Positions 1 to 5,797 of a DNA stretch of 10,416 nucleotides are shown here, piece by piece (position 1 is the stretch's first letter; every line of letters starts with the position of its first letter). A program made the translations under genes and the position numbers. The stretch is from an uncultured Ruminococcus sp. (GTDB lineage: Bacteria > Bacillota > Clostridia > Oscillospirales > Ruminococcaceae). Under the pieces are notes generated by a model that was not told where the DNA came from, did no database searches, and was given only the letters and a program-made list of their open reading frames with translations. The DNA lies in assembly GCA_947174625.1 (NCBI GenBank), contig CAMWJT010000030.1, forward strand, positions 1-10,416. The letters run 5' to 3'.

Positions 1-34
1 TTTTAATATGAAATCAATATATTATTTAATATTT

Positions 35-541
35 TTAATATTTTATTATACTATACTGCTCAGAAAGAATCCAGAATGATACCCATGTAGGAGGATTTCC
101 GTACAGATTGCCGTCAGTGCCATCATTCAACGCAACAATATCACAGATATGGTATGTGGTAAACAGCATATCAAAATCGTTATATATCGGCTCGGACTGA
201 TACAGTTCTGCACGCTCCTCCCACAGATTTCTTGTTTCTGCCCAGTAGAGACTTTTCCGTACTTCTTCCGGATAAGGACCAACTCTGTAGTATGCCTGAC
301 AATCTTCTGATAATATCCAGTCTTTCATACGATAGAACGCATCAGAATGTTCCTCAAACAAAGATTTTGTATATTCATATGCAGAATCAAATGATGCAAT
401 CATAGTAACATTTTTATTGGAAGTCTCATCAACAGAGTCATCAGCAAAAGCAGGTAGGATGTTAGCCAGGCACATGACAAAGAAAAGTAATATCCCTACA
501 AAAACCGAAAATGTATTTTTCTCTTCTTTCATAAATTTCAT
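35..541 (-). CDS. Small secreted protein of unknown function, next to the lysozyme
   Basis: I do not recognise this 168-residue protein. It opens with a basic N-region (K2, K5, K6, K8), a hydrophobic core at about residues 11-30 and an AFA|DD signal peptidase I site near residue 33, so the mature part is about 135 residues and exported. The mature protein is acidic and aromatic-rich (many Tyr, Trp, Phe), has two cysteines (C81, C133) and no membrane segment, cell-wall anchor or enzyme motif I can name. An upstream in-frame ATG at 583 exists, but the ATG at 541 is chosen because a strong ribosome site sits 9 nt before it and the predicted transcript starts near 588, leaving the 583 ATG almost no leader. 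It has its own promoter just after the lysozyme stop codon. Arginine codons are CGT, AGA, CGG, AGA, CGT, unlike the CGG-dominated protease gene. Function is open; a lysozyme partner or inhibitor is only a guess from position. Confidence 0.8.
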   Translation of the reverse strand: MKFMKEEKNTFSVFVGILLFFVMCLANILPAFADDSVDETSNKNVTMIASFDSAYEYTKSLFEEHSDAFYRMKDWILSEDCQAYYRVGPYPEEVRKSLYWAETRNLWEERAELYQSEPIYNDFDMLFTTYHICDIVALNDGTDGNLYGNPPTWVSFWILSEQYSIIKY

Positions 542-550
542 AAACACTAA

Positions 551-557
551 CTCCTTT
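551..557 (-). promoter_or_regulatory. Ribosome binding site deciding the start of the small secreted protein
   Basis: The minus strand reads AAAGGAG here, 9 nt before the ATG at 541. It is a near-perfect Shine-Dalgarno sequence and lies inside the longer open frame that begins at 583, so it supports the internal ATG (168 residues, clean signal peptide) over the upstream one. Confidence 0.85.
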
Positions 558-594
558 ATCTCGTTGCGGTGTACTTCATTCATGTAATAAGTAG

Positions 595-623
595 ATTATA
601 CCACACCTTTTCCGTTTTGTCAA
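595..623 (-). promoter_or_regulatory. Consensus sigma-70/SigA promoter for the small secreted protein
   Basis: On the minus strand, TTGACA (618-623) is followed by exactly 17 bp and then TATAAT (595-600), preceded by TGG, which supplies the TGn extended -10 element. Both hexamers match the housekeeping consensus perfectly. Transcription would begin near 588, leaving a leader of about 47 nt before the ATG at 541. The -35 box overlaps the TGA stop of the upstream lysozyme gene (620-622). No terminator is visible between the two genes, so read-through from the lysozyme promoter is also possible. Confidence 0.85.
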
Positions 624-1660
624 TCGCAATTCAGAAGTAAAATCTGCTTTAACAGCAGAAAATCAAAAATATTGCATATGCCGTCCTGATTTCTGTCTGC
701 AATTTCAAATTGCTCTCTTGTCAGCATTGCCTTGCATTGCAGATAATCCTGCAAAAATTGCAGATCCTGCGTATCTGTGATACCGTCCTGATTAATATCA
801 CCCTCCGGATAGTCCGGCATGCTCACAGATTCGAAAATCTCAAATTCGACAGAATCGCCCTCGGTCACACCGTAAGCATTCCCGGCGGAACAAGAAACTG
901 TATAAATACCCTCTCGCTCAAAAGATACTGCATAAACCGTCTGCTCTGCCGAAATTTTTTCAGATATTAAAATTTCATCCCCCTGACGGATTGTCAGATA
1001 GTAAAGTTCTGCCTGATCGGTGTGCATGGTAAATATGACATCTTCACCTGTCAGGAAGATATTTCGGTCATTCTGGAGTGATACCCCGGCATATCCCGGC
1101 GGACAGCAAGCCGGATTGAAAAAATAATTTGCCTCTTTGATTCTCCGGTTGCATAATCCCTGGTTCCATTTTCCGCCTGCATTGACCAGATAATTGGCAT
1201 AGTTCGTCCGTGCCTGTGCTTCTGTAATCTCCCCCCTTGCACACTGTACCAAAGGAGAATTATAAATCCGGTTCAATCCGCCCCCGGTATTGTAAGCAAG
1301 ACTCACAAGTGCGTCAAACTGATTCTGATTGAGATCCAGTCCGGCAGTCTGTTTTATCACTTTCGGCGCATAAGTAGTTGCAATGCCCGTCTGCATAGCA
1401 TCCTGTGCTTCTTCTTTGGTGATTGTATGCAAGCCGGATTTGTGAGGTTGTACATTCGAATGGGAACATTTTGTTCCGTAGCCGATGGATGACTGTGAAT
1501 AGTCCCAGTAACATGTTTCGTTGAATCCTTCCAGATTACAAATAAAGCTGACACCTTTCGGACTGATTTCCTGTGCATGTACCGGAACACCGCCGGAACA
1601 CAAAAACAGAACAGCGAACACATCGGAAATGATTTTTTTTAAAAATTTTTTCTGCAACAT
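620..1660 (-). CDS. Secreted GH24 lysozyme with C-terminal type I dockerin
   Basis: 346 residues. The order is: signal peptide (basic start, hydrophobic core, VHA|QE near residue 29); a GH24 (phage T4-type) muramidase domain at about 33-183; a beta-rich Ig-like spacer at about 190-278; a type I dockerin at about 285-346. GH24 enzymes cut the MurNAc-GlcNAc bond of peptidoglycan. E44 and D53 match the catalytic Glu/Asp at T4 spacing; the position of T4 Thr26, just before the IGYG motif, is Ser58. The FDALVSLAYNTG helix (115-126) is typical of the family. The dockerin has two calcium loops (D288/N290/D292/D299 and D322/N324/D326/D333), so it should bind a cohesin on a scaffoldin. The ATG at 1660 has AAAGGA 7 nt upstream and its own promoter. 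Signal peptide and dockerin argue against a resident prophage endolysin, although the catalytic domain may descend from one. Substrate (own or competitor walls) is unknown. Confidence 0.92.
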   Translation of the reverse strand: MLQKKFLKKIISDVFAVLFLCSGGVPVHAQEISPKGVSFICNLEGFNETCYWDYSQSSIGYGTKCSHSNVQPHKSGLHTITKEEAQDAMQTGIATTYAPKVIKQTAGLDLNQNQFDALVSLAYNTGGGLNRIYNSPLVQCARGEITEAQARTNYANYLVNAGGKWNQGLCNRRIKEANYFFNPACCPPGYAGVSLQNDRNIFLTGEDVIFTMHTDQAELYYLTIRQGDEILISEKISAEQTVYAVSFEREGIYTVSCSAGNAYGVTEGDSVEFEIFESVSMPDYPEGDINQDGITDTQDLQFLQDYLQCKAMLTREQFEIADRNQDGICNIFDFLLLKQILLLNCD

Positions 1661-1716
1661 GCCAAAATCCTTTCAAAATCTGATGTAATTTTATGGAATA
1701 GAATAGAATCAGATTT

Positions 1717-1745
1717 ATTATAGCATAATTTTCAGGCAGATGCAA
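1717..1745 (-). promoter_or_regulatory. Extended -10 promoter for the dockerin lysozyme
   Basis: On the minus strand, TTGCAT (1740-1745) lies 17 bp before TATAAT (1717-1722), which is preceded by TGC (extended -10). The start of transcription would fall near 1710, giving a leader of about 50 nt ahead of the ATG at 1660. The promoter sits directly after the terminator of the S41 protease gene, so the lysozyme is a separate transcription unit. Confidence 0.8.
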
Positions 1746-1756
1746 GATTTTTCCGC

Positions 1757-1806
1757 AAAAAATCCGGAAATTTTACAAATTCTACAAATGCTACAAATTT
1801 CCGGAT
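1757..1806 (-). terminator. Rho-independent terminator after the S41 protease gene
   Basis: A perfect 12-bp inverted repeat (1762-1773 with 1795-1806; arm ATCCGGAAATTT in the transcript) encloses a 21-nt loop and is followed in the transcript by a run of U (1757-1761). It begins 18 nt after the protease stop codon. It cleanly separates the cell-wall block from the lysozyme unit. Confidence 0.88.
1772..1798. repeat. Three 9-bp tandem units in the terminator loop
   Basis: The plus strand carries three consecutive 9-mers ending in TACAAAT (tttacaaat, tctacaaat, gctacaaat). They fill the loop of the terminator and run into its arms. Likely a small slippage product; no function is evident. Confidence 0.7.
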
Positions 1807-1824
1807 ATTTCTGTAAATTTTATT

Positions 1825-3030
1825 TTAATTATTTTTTAGTAATTCAATTGCCGTTGCAAGTTGTATATCGTCCTCCCGGTCAGATAAGCCGATTGTGAAG
1901 CTCTCCGGCAATTCTACAATCACATCCGGTTCTAATCCTACACCTTGATAACACTCAGAACGTGAAGTCTGATAAGTCGCAACCGTCAGGGACAATCCAC
2001 CGCCGTCATCCGTCCGGGCTGTCACCTGCATCACACCTTTGCCGTAAGTCTGCGTTCCGACTAATTTTGCTTGTTTGAAATCCCGGAGGGATGCCGAAAA
2101 TAATTCTGCTGCACTTGCTGAATTTCCGTTGACAAGCACCACCATCGGTAAATTCAGTTCTTCCGGATCGGATTTTACAACCGTTTCTGTCCTTCCGCCG
2201 TGATAAGTCGCCGTTGCGATAACTCCCTCCGGCAAGAGCGGATCAACCATTTTTTCCAGAGAATTCAGCAACCCCCCGCCGTTGTCCCGGACATCAAAAA
2301 TAAATCCCTTCGCACCGGCATTCTTCAGTTCTTCCAGGGCAGACAAGAACTGTTCTACGGTATTTTCCCGGAAATTCGTGATCCGGATATAGCCGATCTG
2401 ATCGGCAAGCATTTCACCCTTTGCCGTGGCAACGTCAAACGTCTCCCGGATGACTTCATAATTCTCAGTGGAATTTTCCCGGAGAATGGTAATCATAACG
2501 CTGGAATGTTCTTCACCCTTAATATTGGCGATGGATTCCGTGTAACCGGCTTCCAGAATGTCAATTCCGTCCACGGCAGTGATCACATCTCCCACCTGCA
2601 AGCCGGCTGTCTGTGCCGGAGAATTTTCCTGAACTTCCAGAATTTCCGGATAGCCATCTTCTCCCTGGATCACCGTCACACCGATCCCGACCGTTTTCCC
2701 GGATTCTTTGGTTAAAAATTCGTTATATTCTTCCGGTGTCAGATATTGGGAATATTTATCGCCAAGCCCGGCAACATAGCCTTTTAACATATAATCCATC
2801 ATTTTTTCCTGATCTTCGTCATTCAGATCCAGATAATAATTTTTCTGAATGTAAGCATCCAGTTCTTCCAGTCGGGTGTACTTGCTGAAATTCTTCCGGA
2901 CAAAAAGCAATGTGAGCAGACAGGCAGTCAGTGCCGTAATCAGACAGGCAGTAACAGTAATGCCGACGAATTTCGGAATCACCGGACTATGATATACTTT
3001 CTGGGTTTCAGGATCTGTATAAGATTTCAT
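1825..3030 (-). CDS. Membrane-anchored S41 carboxy-terminal processing protease (CtpA/CtpB type)
   Basis: 401 residues, close to the usual family length. Order: short cytoplasmic N-terminus, one transmembrane anchor at about 21-44, a helical linker, a PDZ domain at about 113-200 (GIGVTV, then SPAQTAGLQVGDVI), and the S41 protease core at about 207-375. The catalytic Ser-Lys dyad is S306 (second Ser of SASAAE) and K331 (in TYGKGVMQ), the 25-residue spacing typical of Ctp enzymes, with Q335 as the supporting residue. The enzyme should act outside the membrane, cutting exposed C-termini after the PDZ domain senses a substrate. The gene follows the FtsEX-linked hydrolase, as ctpB follows ftsEX in Bacillus subtilis. 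GGAG lies 15 nt before the ATG, a long but usable spacing; I found no convincing promoter in the 114-bp spacer. Nine of its 12 arginine codons are CGG. Confidence 0.94.
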   Translation of the reverse strand: MKSYTDPETQKVYHSPVIPKFVGITVTACLITALTACLLTLLFVRKNFSKYTRLEELDAYIQKNYYLDLNDEDQEKMMDYMLKGYVAGLGDKYSQYLTPEEYNEFLTKESGKTVGIGVTVIQGEDGYPEILEVQENSPAQTAGLQVGDVITAVDGIDILEAGYTESIANIKGEEHSSVMITILRENSTENYEVIRETFDVATAKGEMLADQIGYIRITNFRENTVEQFLSALEELKNAGAKGFIFDVRDNGGGLLNSLEKMVDPLLPEGVIATATYHGGRTETVVKSDPEELNLPMVVLVNGNSASAAELFSASLRDFKQAKLVGTQTYGKGVMQVTARTDDGGGLSLTVATYQTSRSECYQGVGLEPDVIVELPESFTIGLSDREDDIQLATAIELLKNN

Positions 3031-3096
3031 AAAATAAAATTTCAGCTCCTCTCAGATTATTTTAATATTTTAATAATTATTTTCAGATTTATGCAG

Positions 3097-3133
3097 AAAT
3101 CAAAACAGGGACAGGCTTTTTCCCCATCCCCAT
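3097..3133 (-). terminator. Probable intrinsic terminator after the M23 peptidase gene
   Basis: In the transcript an 11-bp stem (3123-3133 with 3105-3115, including four G-U pairs) closes a 7-nt loop and is followed by a broken U tract (UUUUGAUUU). It starts 11 nt past the stop codon of the hydrolase gene. The wobble pairs and interrupted tract suggest it is leaky, which would let part of the transcription continue into the S41 protease gene. Confidence 0.6.
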
Positions 3134-3144
3134 GCTGATTTTAA

Positions 3145-4797
3145 TTAATTTGCTTCATAATTTAAGTAGTCATCCGGATTCACAGCCGTGCCATCCTTGC
3201 GGATTTCAAAATGCAGATGATAGCCTGTTGAATGTCCGGTTGTACCGACATAACCGATTGTCTGTCCTTTTTCCACAGAATCGCCCACGGATACCAGAAC
3301 CGTTTGCAAATGTGCATACATCGTGGAATAAGTTCCGTCCTCATGGTCAATCAGGACGTAATTGCCGTAACCATTCCCACAGCAATTTTTATTTTTGCCG
3401 TAATTATGTGTACAGCTTGTACTAACCTGGATTACTTTCCCGGCACGGGATGCCACAGCATCCGCCCCGGCATTCTGCGCAATGTCAATGCCCTTGTGAT
3501 TGGTACCCCAACGACTGCCAAAACCACTGGAAATATAATAATGTTCCGGACAAGGCCACATGAATGTAGATTCATCATAAGTTTCCATGACAGTTTCGGT
3601 CACTGTCTCTGTGGACGGTTCTGTTACCGTGATGACTTCTGTAGGCGCTTCTGTTACGACTGGCGGTACAGTTGCCGGAACTTCCGGTGCAGTCACAGGC
3701 GGTAATGCTTCTGTTGTCGCTGTAGTAGTAGTTGTTGTCGTCGTAGTAGTTGTAGTCGTTGTAGCGATTGTTGTTATTGTTGTAGCTTTTGCAGATTCTG
3801 ACTGTAATGCTGTCTGCGCTTTTGGTGCTGTTGTTGCTGTCTGTGTTGTATTTTTTGCTGTGCTCTTGACAAATATTCTGGTCGTATTTTTAGAATCTGT
3901 ATCAGCATTTGTGGAAACAGTCGTCTGCTGTAATGCTTTTGCCGCTTCTTCTGATTCTTTTCTCCGACGTTCTTCATCTGCACGGCGGATCTGTTCCCGG
4001 ATTTCTGCTTCTGCCTGTTCCGCAAGCTTGTTATCTTCTTCCAGTTCCGCAATTGTCTTATTGGCAGCTGCTTTCTCTAATGCAAGACGTTCCTGCTCGG
4101 ATTCAGAATCCGCATAAGCATTCCGGAGTTCTTTCATAGATGCCTGCATTTCGGACTGCTTCACTGTCTTTTCTGCCTGTGCCTGTTCCTGTTCGGCTTT
4201 CTGGGATTCCAGCAATTCCAGATTCGCATTGTAAGATTCCAGTTCCTGCTTGAGATCATTGACAAGTTCATTGTCATGTTTTGCCACGCAGGAAATCACT
4301 TCATATTTGGACAACAGATCATAAAAATCCGTTGCACCGACCAATACAGATGCCAGACTGTCACTGCCATTGACATACATAGCACGGAGACGGAGCTTGA
4401 ATGCTTCCAATCCCTTTTCAATCCGGGCTTCTTGTTCCTGAATGGTCTGTTCCATGGAAGCAATATCCAGATCTAATGCAAAGATTTTTTTCTTGACATC
4501 TTCCAGCTCTGTGTCGAGAATCTGCATATTGCTCTGTAACGCATCAATTTTATCCTGCAAAGCCGCCTGATATGCCTGGCTTTTCTTCTCACTTTCGGAA
4601 AATTCTGCAAGTTTGCTTTCACATGCCTGGATTTTCTTGTGATTTTCCTGTTTTCTGGCTTCCAGCTCTGCAATAGTTGCTGCGGATGCGGATACATAAG
4701 CTGTCATTTCCTGATGTCCGGCAAATTGCGCTGTTGCAAATACGGTAACAGCAGCCAGACATACTGCAAGTGCCTTTTTCCATGTTGAAATATTCAT
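3145..4797 (-). CDS. Secreted coiled-coil M23 endopeptidase, the likely FtsEX-controlled wall hydrolase
   Basis: 550 residues. Order: signal peptide (K7, K8, hydrophobic core, cleavage near residue 39); long coiled coil at about 40-290, interrupted at about 134-170 by the RLRAMYVNG...LVGATDFYDLLSKYEVI segment typical of PcsB/CwlO/EnvC-type N-domains; low-complexity Thr/Ala/Val/Pro linker at about 291-412 including 14 consecutive Thr; C-terminal M23 (LytM/lysostaphin-type) metallopeptidase at about 413-547. Expected zinc ligands H434, D438 (NHKGID) and H529, with catalytic H496 (YAHL) and H527 (YHLHFE), are all present, so the enzyme should be active and cleave peptide cross-bridges. The M23 domain has a Cys-bearing insertion at about 459-479 (C462, C472, C473). 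An in-frame stop precedes the ATG and no other start intervenes, so the start is firm although no Shine-Dalgarno sits at normal spacing. The gene follows ftsX by 94 bp, pointing to control by FtsEX. Confidence 0.93.
   Translation of the reverse strand: MNISTWKKALAVCLAAVTVFATAQFAGHQEMTAYVSASAATIAELEARKQENHKKIQACESKLAEFSESEKKSQAYQAALQDKIDALQSNMQILDTELEDVKKKIFALDLDIASMEQTIQEQEARIEKGLEAFKLRLRAMYVNGSDSLASVLVGATDFYDLLSKYEVISCVAKHDNELVNDLKQELESYNANLELLESQKAEQEQAQAEKTVKQSEMQASMKELRNAYADSESEQERLALEKAAANKTIAELEEDNKLAEQAEAEIREQIRRADEERRRKESEEAAKALQQTTVSTNADTDSKNTTRIFVKSTAKNTTQTATTAPKAQTALQSESAKATTITTIATTTTTTTTTTTTTTATTEALPPVTAPEVPATVPPVVTEAPTEVITVTEPSTETVTETVMETYDESTFMWPCPEHYYISSGFGSRWGTNHKGIDIAQNAGADAVASRAGKVIQVSTSCTHNYGKNKNCCGNGYGNYVLIDHEDGTYSTMYAHLQTVLVSVGDSVEKGQTIGYVGTTGHSTGYHLHFEIRKDGTAVNPDDYLNYEAN
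3721..3762 (-). repeat. Poly-threonine codon tract in the linker of the M23 peptidase
   Basis: Fourteen consecutive Thr codons (residues 346-359) use ACA, ACT and ACG in mixed order and no ACC. This is a degenerate ACN microsatellite inside a longer Thr-rich linker that joins the coiled coil to the catalytic domain. Such linkers are usually flexible and surface-exposed, and a target of O-glycosylation in some Gram-positives. Confidence 0.9.
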
Positions 4798-4806
4798 AAA
4801 ATCTGA

Positions 4807-4835
4807 TCTGCGAAAAGCAGAACCTCACTCTCCTC
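4807..4835 (-). promoter_or_regulatory. Distant Shine-Dalgarno and small hairpin in the M23 gene leader
   Basis: The leader carries a purine-rich stretch (GAGGAG at 4830-4835 and GAGG at 4823-4826) too far from the ATG at 4797 (32 and 25 nt). Between them lies a 5-bp hairpin (TCTGC, loop TTTTC, GCAGA; 4807-4821). If it folds, its 15 nt are looped out and GAGG comes to an effective spacing of about 10 nt. The hairpin and spacing are visible in the sequence; the looping-out role is inference. Confidence 0.45.
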
Positions 4836-4877
4836 AAAAATTAAAAATTAAAAATTAAAAATTAAAAATTAAAAATT
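4836..4877. repeat. Six perfect copies of the heptamer AAAAATT
   Basis: A 42-bp simple repeat, six exact 7-bp units in tandem (AATTTTT in the direction of transcription), fills much of the 94-bp spacer between ftsX and the M23 peptidase gene, just upstream of its ribosome-binding region. Perfect short tandem repeats of this size are prone to slippage, so the length may vary between strains. Confidence 0.95.
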
Positions 4878-4891
4878 TAATGATATTTAAA

Positions 4892-5797
4892 TTACACGTT
4901 AATATATTTTCTTGTACTCAGCGCACTCCCGACTGCACCAAGCAGCGCACCGCCGAGCAGATACGCAGATGCCACAGGCAGATAAATGACATCAAACCGG
5001 ATCATACTCCCCACGCCGATCACGTTGAGCAATGCCACCTGATTCTGCAAAACACCCGAAACGGCATTATAGACAATGCCCGTAATCACCAGTGCGCCAC
5101 ATCCGGCAAAAAATCCCGTAATCATGCCTTCAATGAAAAACGGCAGACGGATAAATGCGTTTGTTGCGCCGACGTATTTCATAATCTGGATTTCTTCCCG
5201 GCGGGAATACACGCTTGTCCGGGCTGTATTCGAGATAATCACAACCGAGACAAAAATCATTGCTAGAATCAGAGCGCTCATGACCCATGTCAGGATTGTT
5301 CGGAGCTGTGTCACAATCGCTACAAAATCATACGGCGCACGGACACTATAAATATGATCTAAATGCTCCAGTTGTGAAACAGTCTTGTTCATATACCGGA
5401 TGTCCTGGACTTTAATCCGGAACGAATCAATCAGAGGATTGTCATCACCGAGCGATTCAAATAAAATACTATAATCTGACATCTGGTCTTCCCAATCCTG
5501 ATAAGCTTCTTCTTTGGAATAAAACAGCACATCCGCAATGTTCTGCATCTGATAAATCTCATTGCCGATCCGGTTAATTTCGTCCGCACTGGTATCTTCA
5601 TTCAGATAGACAATGACTTCATTCTGTGCTTCCGCACCGCCGATCATGGAATCCAGATTCTGATATGCCAGAATGGAAATCCCGACCAGAACCAGAGAGA
5701 CCAGCAAGGCGCAGAACGAAGCAAATGCCATCATGCGATTTTTCCAGATATTTTCAATTCCCTGTCCGACAAGATAACGCACACCGCTGATCTTCAT
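4892..5797 (-). CDS. ftsX: Cell division membrane protein FtsX
   Basis: 301 residues, the normal FtsX length. FtsX is the membrane half of the FtsEX complex; it has the ABC-transporter permease fold but passes ATP-driven conformational change to a peptidoglycan hydrolase outside the cell instead of transporting a solute. Four transmembrane segments are visible at about 23-46, 168-190, 220-245 and 268-292. The large extracellular loop (about 47-165) is where FtsX proteins bind their hydrolase. The conserved cytoplasmic patch RREEIQIMKYVGAT (199-212) followed by FIRLPFFIEG is a family hallmark. The start codon overlaps the ftsE stop (ATGA, 4 bp), indicating coupled translation. The next gene in the operon encodes the coiled-coil M23 hydrolase that is its likely partner. 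Confidence 0.96.
   Translation of the reverse strand: MKISGVRYLVGQGIENIWKNRMMAFASFCALLVSLVLVGISILAYQNLDSMIGGAEAQNEVIVYLNEDTSADEINRIGNEIYQMQNIADVLFYSKEEAYQDWEDQMSDYSILFESLGDDNPLIDSFRIKVQDIRYMNKTVSQLEHLDHIYSVRAPYDFVAIVTQLRTILTWVMSALILAMIFVSVVIISNTARTSVYSRREEIQIMKYVGATNAFIRLPFFIEGMITGFFAGCGALVITGIVYNAVSGVLQNQVALLNVIGVGSMIRFDVIYLPVASAYLLGGALLGAVGSALSTRKYINV

Noticed and set aside
542..583. Upstream ATG at 583 as the start of the small secreted protein
   Set aside because: It would place 14 polar residues before the signal peptide, has no ribosome site, and lies about 5 nt after the predicted transcription start; AAAGGAG precedes the ATG at 541.
620..1660. Prophage endolysin
   Set aside because: The protein carries its own secretion signal and a dockerin, and no holin, tail or other phage gene is in the window. 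A phage ancestry for the catalytic domain is still possible.
2200..2715. A 171-codon open frame on the plus strand
   Set aside because: It lies entirely opposite the S41 protease core, whose catalytic motifs are intact; the plus-strand product has no recognisable features.
3075..3103. Promoter for the S41 protease gene (TTGATT with 17-bp spacing)
   Set aside because: The -10 position matches the consensus at only two of six bases, and the AT-rich spacer offers many equally poor matches.
3587..4117. A 176-codon open frame on the plus strand rich in valine and alanine
   Set aside because: It is the antisense shadow of the Thr-rich linker and coiled coil of the M23 gene; ACN codons read as GTN on the other strand. 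No start site or protein family supports it.
4836..4877. CRISPR-like or phage attachment repeat
   Set aside because: The units are 7 bp, contiguous and without spacers, so this is a simple sequence repeat; no integrase or cas gene is nearby.
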